The position numbers and the translations under genes are program-made. Shown here piece by piece: positions 24,292 through 32,262 of a stretch of 33,350 nucleotides of DNA. Each line of letters starts with the position of its first letter. Positions within the stretch are counted from its first letter, which is position 1. Source of the stretch: Miniphocaeibacter sp964345925 (lineage in GTDB: Bacteria; Bacillota; Clostridia; Tissierellales; Peptoniphilaceae); the NCBI GenBank assembly GCA_964345925.1, contig CAYFSP010000016.1, forward strand, positions 1 to 33,350, in the 5' to 3' direction. The notes below the pieces were generated by a model. That model was not told where the DNA came from, ran no database searches, and worked only from the letters and a program-made list of their open reading frames with translations.

Positions 24292-24660
24292 TAGCAAGTT
24301 ATACTTGTTAGATTTTAAATCTGGACCAACTAAAATTTATCTTTTTAAGTTTTAGTTGAGGAAATGATAAAAATAGGATAATGTTCTATTAAATATAGAC
24401 AATCCAATGTGAATGATTTAATTCAATTATTGAAAACTAAATAAGTACAATTGAATAGTATTAAAGATTTAGAAAAGAAACAAAGATTTACAAAGTTTTA
24501 AGTTACAAGTTATTTAAGCAATACCAAAAAGCAAAAATATTTATGAAGGGTATGATGTACTAGGTGACAGAGCCAAAAACGGAATGTTGGTTCGGATTTA
24601 GAATCGAATAATAGAAGTAGTTATTGTAAGATTATTATAATATACTACTTCTATTTTTTT
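24292..24660 (+). ncRNA. Candidate noncoding RNA of about 365 nt, unknown class
   Basis: No credible ORF exists between mtaD and the peptide importer genes, yet this stretch is bounded by a good promoter and an intrinsic terminator. Local helices include CAAGT/ACTTG (24295-24307), AGATTT/AAATCT (24310-24322), AACTAAAA/TTTTAGTT (24328-24357) and GAGCCAA/TTGGTTC (24570-24593). I do not recognise it as a T-box, SAM, purine, lysine, cobalamin or c-di-GMP riboswitch, tmRNA, 6S, SRP or RNase P RNA. It could be a trans-acting RNA or an attenuating leader for the dpp operon; a second strong promoter downstream favours an independent unit. Confidence 0.5.
24610..24660 (+). terminator. Intrinsic terminator of the putative RNA
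   Basis: AATAGAAGTAGT (24610-24621) pairs perfectly with ACTACTTCTATT (24644-24655) across a 22-nt, AT-rich loop, and T24654-24660 follow. Confidence 0.85.
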
Positions 24661-24734
24661 GCATAAAAATACTGTGTTTATGTATAGAAATAAAATTAAT
24701 TGAATATAATAAACAATAGTATATGTTGCTTTAA

Positions 24735-24763
24735 TTGAATAAACTTCCCCGAAATGGTATAAT
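24735..24763 (+). promoter_or_regulatory. Promoter of the peptide importer operon
   Basis: TTGAAT (24735-24740), 17 bp, TATAAT (24758-24763), with TGg just ahead of it forming an extended -10. The start lies at about 24770, 22 bp before the first ATG. Confidence 0.85.
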
Positions 24764-24791
24764 AGTGAGAAATAATAAAAATGAGGAGTTT

Positions 24792-25775
24792 ATGGAAAGT
24801 AAATTATTAAATATAGAAAATTTATCAGTATTTTTTAAACTTGGTAAAAATAAAAATAAAGTAGTAAATAATATTAGTTTTTATTTAAAGGAAAAGGAAA
24901 CATTGGGAATAGTAGGTGAAAGTGGTAGTGGAAAATCTGTTACATCATTATCCATATTGAAACTATTACCTAAGAATATTACTGAAGTTCAAGGAACTAT
25001 TAAATTTGAAGATAAAAATATTTTAGAATGTGGCAATGACGAAATGATAGATATTAGAGGAAATAAAATATCTATGATATTTCAAGAGCCTATGACAAGT
25101 CTTAATCCAACATTAACAGTTGGATATCAAGTTACTGAATCCTTGTTATTACATAAAAATATGACAAAGAAAGAAGCAAGGGAAAAAGGTGTTAAACTTT
25201 TGAAAGATTGTGGAATACCTTCTCCTGAACAGAGATTTTATGAATATCCTCATCAAATGTCTGGTGGAATGAGACAGAGGATAATGATTGCCATGGCATT
25301 GGCATGTGATCCTAAAATACTTATTGCAGATGAGCCTACAACGGCTTTAGATGTTACGGTACAAGCTCAAATTTTAGAACTTTTAAAGGAAATAAAAGAG
25401 AATAATGATATGAGTATTATATTAATAACTCATGACTTTGGAATAGTACATGAGATTTGTGACAGGGTCATTGTAATGTATGCAGGTGAAATTGTAGAAA
25501 TAGGTAATAAGGTGGAAATATTTAAAAATCCTAGACATCCTTATACAAAAGGAATGATAGAATCAATTCCTAAGTTGACAGATGATGTGGACAGATTAAA
25601 ATCCATAGATGGATCCGTTCCAGATATAAACAGTATGCCAAAAGGATGTAGATTTGCACCAAGATGTAGATATGTTAAGGATATATGTTTAGAAAATTCT
25701 CCTAATATGTTTGAAGTAAATGAAGAACATCTGTCGAAATGTTTTTTATATGATAGTGAAAGTTGGGATATTTAA
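24792..25775 (+). CDS. dppD: Dipeptide/oligopeptide ABC transporter ATP-binding protein (DppD type)
   Basis: A 327-residue ATPase of the peptide/nickel importer family. It has Walker A GESGSGKSV, Q-loop IFQEPMTSLNP, signature MSGGMRQR, Walker B ILIADEPTTALDVT and H-loop ITHDFG, then the C-terminal oligo_HPY tail with a Cys cluster in GCRFAPRCRYVKDIC. The upstream frame is open for 19 more codons, but the ATG at 24792 has GAGGAG ahead and falls just past the promoter. It overlaps the next gene as TAATG. Confidence 0.9.
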   Translation: MESKLLNIENLSVFFKLGKNKNKVVNNISFYLKEKETLGIVGESGSGKSVTSLSILKLLPKNITEVQGTIKFEDKNILECGNDEMIDIRGNKISMIFQEPMTSLNPTLTVGYQVTESLLLHKNMTKKEAREKGVKLLKDCGIPSPEQRFYEYPHQMSGGMRQRIMIAMALACDPKILIADEPTTALDVTVQAQILELLKEIKENNDMSIILITHDFGIVHEICDRVIVMYAGEIVEIGNKVEIFKNPRHPYTKGMIESIPKLTDDVDRLKSIDGSVPDINSMPKGCRFAPRCRYVKDICLENSPNMFEVNEEHLSKCFLYDSESWDI

Positions 25776-26746
25776 TGGATGAAAATATTTTACTTTCAGT
25801 TGAAAATTTAAAGAAATACTATAATATAAGGCTGAAAGATAGAAAAAAAGTAAAATTAAAAGCTGTTAATAATGTGGATTTTAATATATATAAAGGTGAA
25901 ACCTTTGGTGTAGTAGGTGAAAGTGGTAGTGGAAAATCCACTTTGGGAAAAACCATCTTAAGATTACATGATATTACAGGTGGGAAAATAATTTTTAAAA
26001 ACAAGGATATTACAACTGTAAAAGGCAATGAGTTAAAACAGTTTAGAAAAGACGGACAAATGATTTTTCAAGATCCTTCAAGTTCTTTGAATCCTAGAAA
26101 AAAAGTTATAGATATTTTAAATGAGCCTTATGAAATACATAAAATTTATTCCTCTAAAGAAAGAAATGAAAGAATTGATTATCTTTGTGATAAGGTAGGT
26201 ATTTCAAAACAGTATTATAACAGGTACCCTTATGAGATGTCAGGAGGACAGAAACAGAGAATAGGAATAGCAAGGGCTCTGTCGCTACAGCCTGAATTCA
26301 TTGTATGTGACGAAGCCGTTTCAGCATTAGATGTTTCTATACAGTCTCAAGTAATAAATTTATTACAGGATTTACAAGATGAATTTAAATTAACATATAT
26401 GTTTATATCCCATAATTTAAATGTTGTTAAACATATATGTAATAGGATTGCTGTAATGTATCTAGGAGAGATAATGGAGTTATCGTCATCAGATAATATT
26501 TATGAAAAGGCAGCTCATCCATATACTAAAGCATTGATTTCTGCAATACCCAGTATAGATGATGAAGAAAAGGATAGAATTGTGTTAAAGGGAGACTTAC
26601 CTAGTCCAACAGATCCTCCTAAAGGATGTGTATTTAGTACAAGATGTCCTAAAGTTCACGACAGGTGTAAAGAAAAACCAAAATTGAAAAAAATAGATGA
26701 AAAACATTATGTTGCTTGTCATCTATTTGATAAAAAGGAGAGTTAA
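25775..26746 (+). CDS. dppF: Dipeptide/oligopeptide ABC transporter ATP-binding protein (DppF type)
   Basis: A 323-residue ATPase, partner of DppD. It has Walker A GESGSGKST, IFQDPSSSLNPRK, signature MSGGQKQR, Walker B IVCDEAVSALDVS and a final GCVFSTRCPKVHDRC Cys motif. Walker B carries DEAVSALD, standard for DppF/OppF. The ATG at 25775 overlaps the dppD stop; a TTG 12 bases earlier is the alternative start. No strong ribosome site is visible, so coupling is likely. Confidence 0.9.
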   Translation: MDENILLSVENLKKYYNIRLKDRKKVKLKAVNNVDFNIYKGETFGVVGESGSGKSTLGKTILRLHDITGGKIIFKNKDITTVKGNELKQFRKDGQMIFQDPSSSLNPRKKVIDILNEPYEIHKIYSSKERNERIDYLCDKVGISKQYYNRYPYEMSGGQKQRIGIARALSLQPEFIVCDEAVSALDVSIQSQVINLLQDLQDEFKLTYMFISHNLNVVKHICNRIAVMYLGEIMELSSSDNIYEKAAHPYTKALISAIPSIDDEEKDRIVLKGDLPSPTDPPKGCVFSTRCPKVHDRCKEKPKLKKIDEKHYVACHLFDKKES

Positions 26747-26747
26747 T

Positions 26748-28376
26748 ATGAAGAAAAAAATATTGAAAATATTATTAGTATCTATGACTATAGCGATGTT
26801 TTTAACATCATGTGGAGGAAACTCCGGTAGTGGAAGTAAGTCAGGAAGTAAATCTGGATCAGGTAAAGATGAAAATATTGTGGTAATAGGAGCTTTAACG
26901 GATTTGGTTACATTGGATCCAGGTCATATGTATGAACCATATGCAAACATGATCTCATATGCTATGTACAATATGTTATATAGAGTTGACAGTGGAACAT
27001 TAGGTGACCCTGTACCAGATGTTGCAACTAGTTATGAAGTTGATGAAACTGGAAAAGTATATACATTTAAAATGAGAGATGATGTAGTCTTTTCAAGTGG
27101 TAATAAAATGACTGCAAAAGATGTGGAATGGTCGGTGACTAGATTACTTAATATGCCGGAAAGTAACGCATATGCAAATGCTAAAGTAGTTACAGAAGTA
27201 AAGGCTTTAGACGATTACACAGTGGAATTTACTTTAGAAGAAGCTGATGCATCCTTCTTAAGTAAGTTGACGACAAATGCCTTTGCAATATTGGACAGTG
27301 AACTAGTTAAGGAAAATGGTGGTTCAGATTCAGGTAATGACGATGCGAAGAAATGGCTTGATTCAAATTCAGCAGGTTCTAGTCAATTTGTACTAAAGGA
27401 ATGGGTTCCAAAAGAGCAGGTAGTACTTGAGAAAAATGAAAAGTATTGGGGAGAAGGCTCTAATGTAGACCAGATTATTATAAGGGAAATGGAAAATGTC
27501 GATGCACAGATTACAGCATTAAAAAGTGGTGAAATAGATATTTCTCTAGGATTAAATGGAGAGACGGCTAAACAGATTAAGGGTGTAGAAAATATTGAGA
27601 TTACAACTGGAGAAACGGCTTTAGAAACCTTCTTAGTAATGAGTAGGGACGAAAGTCTTTCCAAGGAAATGGCAAATCCAAAAGTACAACAGGCTGTAAG
27701 ATATGCATTGGATTATGAAAATTATCTATCATTAGCAGGTGAAGGTTCTAAATTACCGTTAAATATTGTTCAACAGGGTTTCCCAGGAGCAATTGAAAGA
27801 AAAGTTGACTATAGAAATTTGGATAAAGCAAAATCCTTAATGAAGGAAGCAGGACTTGAAGATGGATTTAAAGTGAAATTAACAGTTGCCAATAATAATT
27901 CAGAAGGGTTAGAATGGACTACAATAGCTCAGAAGGTTAAAGAGGATCTGTCTGAAATAAATATAGATGTAGAAATTGAAACATTGGAAACCACATTGGT
28001 TTATGAGAAGATGAGAGATGCTTCAATGCCTTTCTATATAATGTTCTGGTCACCGGACTACTTCGATATAAATAATCAATTTGCATTTTTACCAGGTACT
28101 GGGGAAGATGGAAGTACTTATGGAAATAGGAGTAAATGGGCAATTGATGATAACAATAAAGAATTAATAGATATAAGTAATAAAATATTTGTAGAGACGG
28201 ATAAAGGCGAAAGAGAAAAGTTATCTAAGCAGTTCCAAGAGAAATTTGAAGAGGACAATCCATTTGCATTTATACTACAGTCTCCAAAAACATATGCATA
28301 TAGATCTGATAGATTAGAAAATGTAAATTATAGTGATATGTGTAAAATATATTTAGGGGATTTAAAGATTAAATAA
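26748..28376 (+). CDS. dppA: Peptide ABC transporter substrate-binding lipoprotein (DppA/OppA, SBP_bac_5)
   Basis: A 542-residue extracellular lipoprotein with lipobox L-T-S-C22 followed by a Gly/Ser/Lys linker (about residues 24-40). Family blocks are LDPGHMYEP (about 57-65), a long MRDDVVFSSGNKMTAKDVEWS (about 113-133) typical of SBP_bac_5, and VQQAVRYALDYENYLSLAGEGSK (about 310). The ligand may be a dipeptide, oligopeptide or nickel chelate; a peptide is most likely. The ATG follows AAAGGAGAG, so an open extension of 17 codons upstream is not used. A small hairpin lies after the stop. Confidence 0.9.
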   Translation: MKKKILKILLVSMTIAMFLTSCGGNSGSGSKSGSKSGSGKDENIVVIGALTDLVTLDPGHMYEPYANMISYAMYNMLYRVDSGTLGDPVPDVATSYEVDETGKVYTFKMRDDVVFSSGNKMTAKDVEWSVTRLLNMPESNAYANAKVVTEVKALDDYTVEFTLEEADASFLSKLTTNAFAILDSELVKENGGSDSGNDDAKKWLDSNSAGSSQFVLKEWVPKEQVVLEKNEKYWGEGSNVDQIIIREMENVDAQITALKSGEIDISLGLNGETAKQIKGVENIEITTGETALETFLVMSRDESLSKEMANPKVQQAVRYALDYENYLSLAGEGSKLPLNIVQQGFPGAIERKVDYRNLDKAKSLMKEAGLEDGFKVKLTVANNNSEGLEWTTIAQKVKEDLSEINIDVEIETLETTLVYEKMRDASMPFYIMFWSPDYFDINNQFAFLPGTGEDGSTYGNRSKWAIDDNNKELIDISNKIFVETDKGEREKLSKQFQEKFEEDNPFAFILQSPKTYAYRSDRLENVNYSDMCKIYLGDLKIK

Positions 28377-28382
28377 AAACAT

Positions 28383-28405
28383 GCAAGGTTTATCCTTGCT
28401 TGTTT
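28383..28405 (+). terminator. Weak hairpin after dppA
   Basis: GCAAGG (28383-28388) pairs with CCTTGC (28394-28399), followed by TTGTTTT. The stem is short and the T tract broken; it probably protects or partly ends the dppA message rather than stopping the operon. Confidence 0.5.
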
Positions 28406-28420
28406 TAGTAGGAGGTAAAA

Positions 28421-29431
28421 ATGTTACGTTTTATAATAAGACGTATATTGTTGACAATATTAATGCTTTTTGGTGTATCAGTATTGGTATTTTTTATATC
28501 AAATATGGTTCCAAGTAATCCAGTAGCGGCAAATTTAAGTCAAACGGCTTTAGCGGATCCTGAAATTGTCAAAGCATATGAGGAGAAATGGGGACTAGAT
28601 AAACCGGTCTATGAACAATATGGAAAATATTTAGGGAATCTTTTAAAGGGTGATATGGGAACTTCTATTAGAACTGGAAGACCAGTGGTGGAAGATTTAA
28701 AACAGTATTTTCCAGCAACCTTGGAATTATCCATATTTGCTATGATATTTGCACTTATTCTTGGAATTTTATTTGGAGTACTTTCAGCCGTATTTAAAAA
28801 TAAACCGATTGATAATATACTCAGAACTATTTCAATAGCTGGTGTTTCATTGCCAAGCTTCTGGTTTGCCCTTGTAATATTAACATTATTTTCTGGAACT
28901 CTAGGGCTTTTTCCCAGTGGTGGAAGAATAGACCCAAGAGTATTTAGTCCAACAGGAGGTACAGGCTTATACGTGTTAGATGCAATAATGTGGTTTGATA
29001 TGCCAATGCTTTTAAATTCATTAAAGCATATAGCTTTACCAGCTCTTGTACTTGGTTTTTTTACAATGGGTTTAATTTCAAGACAAACAAGGAGTAACCT
29101 ATTGGATATACAGTCAATGGACTACATTAGAACTGCAGAATCAAAAGGTATGAAGGAAAGCAGAGTCATTTTGAAACATGCTTTAAAAAATACTCTGATA
29201 CCGGTAATAACGGTAGCAGGCTTAGGTTTTTCCAATCTTCTTGGAGGAATGGTATTTGTGGAGAAGATATTCTCTTGGCCAGGAATAGGACAATATGCTT
29301 ATCTTTCAGCAACGACTTTGGATTTTCCGGCAATTTGTGGAGTATCCCTTTTAATAGCAGTAGTATATGTAACGATAAATTTCATAATAGATATTCTATA
29401 TGGAATAATCGACCCAAGAATTAGACATTAG
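28421..29431 (+). CDS. dppB: Peptide ABC transporter permease (DppB type)
   Basis: A 336-residue membrane protein with an N-terminal transmembrane helix (MLRFIIRRILLTILMLFGVS), the family pattern FWGLDKPVYEQYGKYLGNLLKGDMGTS-like block (about 57-84) and a C-terminal EAA-like loop in RTAESKGMKESRVILKHALKN. It should have about six membrane segments. AGGAGGT precedes the ATG. Confidence 0.92.
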   Translation: MLRFIIRRILLTILMLFGVSVLVFFISNMVPSNPVAANLSQTALADPEIVKAYEEKWGLDKPVYEQYGKYLGNLLKGDMGTSIRTGRPVVEDLKQYFPATLELSIFAMIFALILGILFGVLSAVFKNKPIDNILRTISIAGVSLPSFWFALVILTLFSGTLGLFPSGGRIDPRVFSPTGGTGLYVLDAIMWFDMPMLLNSLKHIALPALVLGFFTMGLISRQTRSNLLDIQSMDYIRTAESKGMKESRVILKHALKNTLIPVITVAGLGFSNLLGGMVFVEKIFSWPGIGQYAYLSATTLDFPAICGVSLLIAVVYVTINFIIDILYGIIDPRIRH

Positions 29432-29442
29432 TAGGAGGAATA

Positions 29443-30282
29443 ATGAATTTTATAAAAACAGTTTTTAAACAGAAGAATTTTATGTTCAAATTAGGACTGG
29501 TAATATTCTTTGGCTGGATAATAATAGCATTAATAGCTCCTATAATATCACCATATGATCCAATAAAATATCAGGATATGTCCAGCAGGTTTCAATCTCC
29601 AAGTATGAAGTATTTTTTTGGAACGGATAGCCTTGGTAGAGATGTGTTCAGTAGAGTGTTATATGGTAGTAGATTGTCTATTTCAGCAGGTGTTATAACA
29701 GTTGCAATCTCCTTGATAATAGGAACGGTTATAGGAGGATTAGCAGGATATATAGGCGGCGTTTTTGACGATATATTAATGCGTTTTAGTGAAATGGTTC
29801 AGTCCTTTCCACCTCTTGTATTAGCAATGGTAATAGCGGCTGCATTAGGTGCAAATATAACTAACTCAGTACTTGCAATGGCTGTAATATGGTGGCCAAA
29901 CTATGCAAGATTGATGAGGAGTATGGTCATATCCGTAAAAGAGAACGATTATGTACTTGCCAGTAAATTAATGGGAGCATCACATTTTAGAATACTAGTA
30001 AAGGAAATATTGCCAAATAGTTTTGGACCTTTAATAATAATGAGTACCTTGGATATAGGAAATGCAATACTTATGTTTTCCGGATTAAGTTTTTTAGGAC
30101 TTGGAGTTCAACCACCAACACCGGAATGGGGTTCCATGGTAAGTGATGGTGTTGCAACATTTAATTATTGGTGGATATCAACATTTCCAGGACTTGCAAT
30201 ATTTATGATAGCCATAGGTTCAAATTTTATAGGAGATGGATTAAGGGACTATTTAGATCCGAAATTAAGGGAGAAGATATAA
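29443..30282 (+). CDS. dppC: Peptide ABC transporter permease (DppC type)
   Basis: A 279-residue membrane protein, partner of DppB. The family blocks are the FFGTDSLGRDVFSRVLYGSRLS segment (about 58-79), GYIGGVFDDILMRFSEMVQSFPPLVLA (about 103-129) and LGVQPPTPEWGSMVSDG near the end. AGGAGGA precedes the ATG. The stop overlaps the cupin gene as TAATG. Confidence 0.92.
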   Translation: MNFIKTVFKQKNFMFKLGLVIFFGWIIIALIAPIISPYDPIKYQDMSSRFQSPSMKYFFGTDSLGRDVFSRVLYGSRLSISAGVITVAISLIIGTVIGGLAGYIGGVFDDILMRFSEMVQSFPPLVLAMVIAAALGANITNSVLAMAVIWWPNYARLMRSMVISVKENDYVLASKLMGASHFRILVKEILPNSFGPLIIMSTLDIGNAILMFSGLSFLGLGVQPPTPEWGSMVSDGVATFNYWWISTFPGLAIFMIAIGSNFIGDGLRDYLDPKLREKI

Positions 30283-30611
30283 TGGATGTTTTTAAAGTAG
30301 AGGATATAGAAGAAAGGGGATTACCCCTGTATAAGATGAAGAACTTATTTAATTTAACAGGTGATTATTCGGAGATTAGTTTTAGTTTAATAACTTTACT
30401 ACCAGGACAAAGAGTCCCAGTAGAAGGAACAGGATCCCATTTAGAAGATGAGTACTCATATTTTTTAAAAGGTGAAGTCTATACGGAAAGTGGAGAAGAT
30501 AAGATGACCATTGGTGAAGGTATGTGTACATTGATACCAAAAGGTGAAGAGCATTGGTGTATAAATAAAACTGATGAAGATTGTGTACTAGTATGTATGA
30601 TGGTGAAATAA
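30282..30611 (+). CDS. Small cupin-domain protein
   Basis: A 109-residue single-domain cupin. The first motif reads LPGQRVPVEGTGSHLEDEYSYFLKGEV (about 44-70), with only one of the usual His pair (SHLEDE); the second is LIPKGEEHWCIN (about 87-98). This suggests a small-molecule-binding barrel with an altered or absent metal site. The ATG at 30282 overlaps the dppC stop, whereas an upstream open frame lies inside dppC and is not used. Cotranslation with the peptide importer suggests a role in handling or sensing the imported compound, but no activity can be assigned. Confidence 0.75.
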   Translation: MDVFKVEDIEERGLPLYKMKNLFNLTGDYSEISFSLITLLPGQRVPVEGTGSHLEDEYSYFLKGEVYTESGEDKMTIGEGMCTLIPKGEEHWCINKTDEDCVLVCMMVK

Positions 30612-30641
30612 AACCATTATACATACATTAAGGGAGATATT

Positions 30642-31028
30642 ATGGATATAAGGGAATTAAATGAAGCGAAAGATGCAGCAAAAGAAGCGTACATAGCTTT
30701 AGAAAGAGCAGAAGATAAATATTCATCAGCTAGAAATTGGGGTATTTGGGATATTTTTGGTGGAGAAACATTTTCGAGTTTAATAAAACATGGAAAAATT
30801 AATGATGCAGAAAGAGAAATGCAAGATGTTGTAAGAAAATTAAATATATTACAAAGGGAATTAAAGGATATCTATATCGACTTTAGGGGTTATTCAAAAA
30901 TGACTAATTTCGATAGAATCTTTGATATAGCATTTGATAATATTTTTTCCGATTGGAATACACAGAGTAAAATAAATAATAATTTACATGAAATAAAAAT
31001 GCTTAAGAAAATGGTATCAAATATAATA
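30642..31028 (+). CDS. Protein of unknown function, cut by the assembly gap
   Basis: The visible 129 residues are helical and charged, with a likely coiled coil in residues 1-35 and 55-80, and a WGIWDIFGGETFSSLIKHGKI segment (about 34-54) between them. I recognise this pattern from uncharacterised bacterial proteins but know no function. No signal peptide or membrane helix is seen. The 3' end is missing because the N stretch begins at 31029. AGGGAG precedes the ATG, 30 bp after the cupin gene, so it may be part of the same transcript. Confidence 0.6.
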
Positions 31029-31128
31029 NNNNNNNNNNNNNNNNNNNNNNNNNNNNNNNNNNNNNNNNNNNNNNNNNNNNNNNNNNNNNNNNNNNNNNNN
31101 NNNNNNNNNNNNNNNNNNNNNNNNNNNN
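31029..31128. other. Assembly gap (100 N)
   Basis: Exactly 100 undefined bases, the usual placeholder for a scaffold join of unknown length. Neighbourhood across the gap is therefore not proven, and the gene to its left is incomplete. Confidence 0.98.
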
Positions 31129-31140
31129 CTACTTTATTTT

Positions 31141-31956
31141 TTATTTAAATACTCTATATGCGCTGTGATAAACAGGACCAACGTATTTATTAAATTGGAA
31201 ACCATGTTTAATGGCCATAGAAACAAAATCTTTAGCTTTAATAATTGATTCTTTAGGAGATAGTCCATTAGCTAAACCAGCTGTAACTGCAGCAGCAAAT
31301 GAACAACCAGCTCCATGGTTATAAGCAGGGGAAATCTTATCGGATTCTAAAATGGTATATTCATTACCGTCATAGTAAATATCAATGGCCTTACTTCCTT
31401 CTAATGCTTTACCACCTTTTATAACAACATGTTTTGAACCAATATCATAAATTATCTTTGCAGCTTTCTTAATATCTTCAATGCTGTTTAGCTTTCCAAG
31501 ACCTGAAAAAATACCAGCTTCAATTAAGTTTGGAGTACAAATAGTTGCAATTGGTAGCAGTTGATTTTTTATTGCTTCAGCAGTATCTGGATTTAGTAAA
31601 TCATCTTCACCTTTACAAGCTAAAACAGGATCAATAACTATATTTTTCAAATCATAATCTAGAATGGTCTTTCTTACTAGTTCAACAATATCAACAGAAC
31701 CTATCATTCCAGTTTTCATTGCATCGATTTGATTGTCACCAGCCAAAGCTGTAGTCAATTGTTCCTTAACTAAATCAGTAGGTAAGGTTGTAGCATTATG
31801 TTTCCACCCATTGTTTGGATCCATTGTAGCAATAGTTGTAACAACAGCCATTCCAAATGTTCCATATTCAGTAAATACCTTTAAATCAGCTTCTAAACCA
31901 GCTCCACCACTTGCGTCACTTCCAGCAATAGTTAATGTTTTTACAATATTATTCAA
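31141..31956 (-). CDS. pdxK: Pyridoxine/pyridoxal/pyridoxamine kinase (ThiD-like PdxK)
   Basis: A 271-residue ribokinase-fold enzyme that phosphorylates vitamin B6 with ATP (EC 2.7.1.35). Blocks are TIAGSDASGGAGLEADLK (about 8-25), MDPNN (about 45), AMKTGMIGS, VIDPVLACKG (about 106-115) and the catalytic anion-hole GAGCSFAAAVTAGLA with the general-base Cys/Asp region (about 214). The MDPNN block and C-terminal NKYVGPVYHSAYR match the Bacillus PdxK branch rather than HMP kinase, which is why PdxK is preferred over ThiD. The start is TTG at 31956, preceded by AAGGAGATGA. It is transcribed toward the gap. Confidence 0.88.
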   Translation of the reverse strand: MNNIVKTLTIAGSDASGGAGLEADLKVFTEYGTFGMAVVTTIATMDPNNGWKHNATTLPTDLVKEQLTTALAGDNQIDAMKTGMIGSVDIVELVRKTILDYDLKNIVIDPVLACKGEDDLLNPDTAEAIKNQLLPIATICTPNLIEAGIFSGLGKLNSIEDIKKAAKIIYDIGSKHVVIKGGKALEGSKAIDIYYDGNEYTILESDKISPAYNHGAGCSFAAAVTAGLANGLSPKESIIKAKDFVSMAIKHGFQFNKYVGPVYHSAYRVFK

Positions 31957-31979
31957 GAAATCATCTCCTTAATAAATTT

Positions 31980-31988
31980 AGTATATCA
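31980..31988 (-). promoter_or_regulatory. Extended -10 promoter candidate of pdxK
   Basis: On the minus strand TGaTATACT (31988-31980) forms an extended -10; no good -35 is seen 17 bp upstream. A short leader of about 15 nt precedes the AAGGAG site. Confidence 0.45.
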
Positions 31989-32053
31989 CAGAATAATATG
32001 AATGCTATATTAGGATAAATAGTAAAATCTGAGAACAATAGAAACTAAAACTC

Positions 32054-32063
32054 ATGTATACAT
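32054..32063. promoter_or_regulatory. Candidate GntR/FCD operator 1
   Basis: ATGTATACAT is a perfect 10-bp palindrome with a GTATAC core, the pattern bound by many FCD-type GntR regulators. It lies in the 306-bp intergenic region between pdxK and gntR. Confidence 0.4.
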
Positions 32064-32128
32064 CAAATGTTAGAATTTCTATTTTGCCATTTAATACAAA
32101 TGGTCTAATTGGTGGATATATGTAAAAA

Positions 32129-32157
32129 TTGTCAATAATTTAATTAAGGTTTATATA
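32129..32157 (+). promoter_or_regulatory. Promoter candidate of gntR
   Basis: TTGTCA (32129-32134), 17 bp, TATATA (32152-32157). A TATAAT at 32160-32165 has no -35 at the right distance. The leader is about 95 nt and contains operator 2 and a small CGCT/AGCG hairpin (about 32212-32224). Confidence 0.5.
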
Positions 32158-32180
32158 TATATAATATAATGCTGTAATTC

Positions 32181-32190
32181 AAGTATACAA
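32181..32190. promoter_or_regulatory. Candidate GntR/FCD operator 2
   Basis: AAGTATACAA shares the GTATAC core with the site at 32054. It lies about 25-30 bp past the likely -10 (TATATA, 32152-32157, with TTGTCA 32129-32134), in the gntR leader, where a bound regulator would block its own transcription. Confidence 0.4.
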
Positions 32191-32262
32191 GAAGAAGATC
32201 AAAATATATAACCGCTGAAATAGCGAGAAAGTAGAGCTTAATGATGTATATAAGAGGTAAAA

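Noticed and set aside
24570..24593. GAGCCAA...TTGGTTC hairpin with a GGTTCGG end, recalling domain V of a group II intron.
   Set aside because: The stem is about 10 nt too short, the GNRA loop and catalytic AGC arrangement are absent, and there is no reverse transcriptase or intron ORF nearby.
30168..30281. Longer cupin with a 38-residue N-terminal extension.
   Set aside because: The extension lies inside dppC in another frame; the ATG at 30282 with the TAATG overlap is the natural start.
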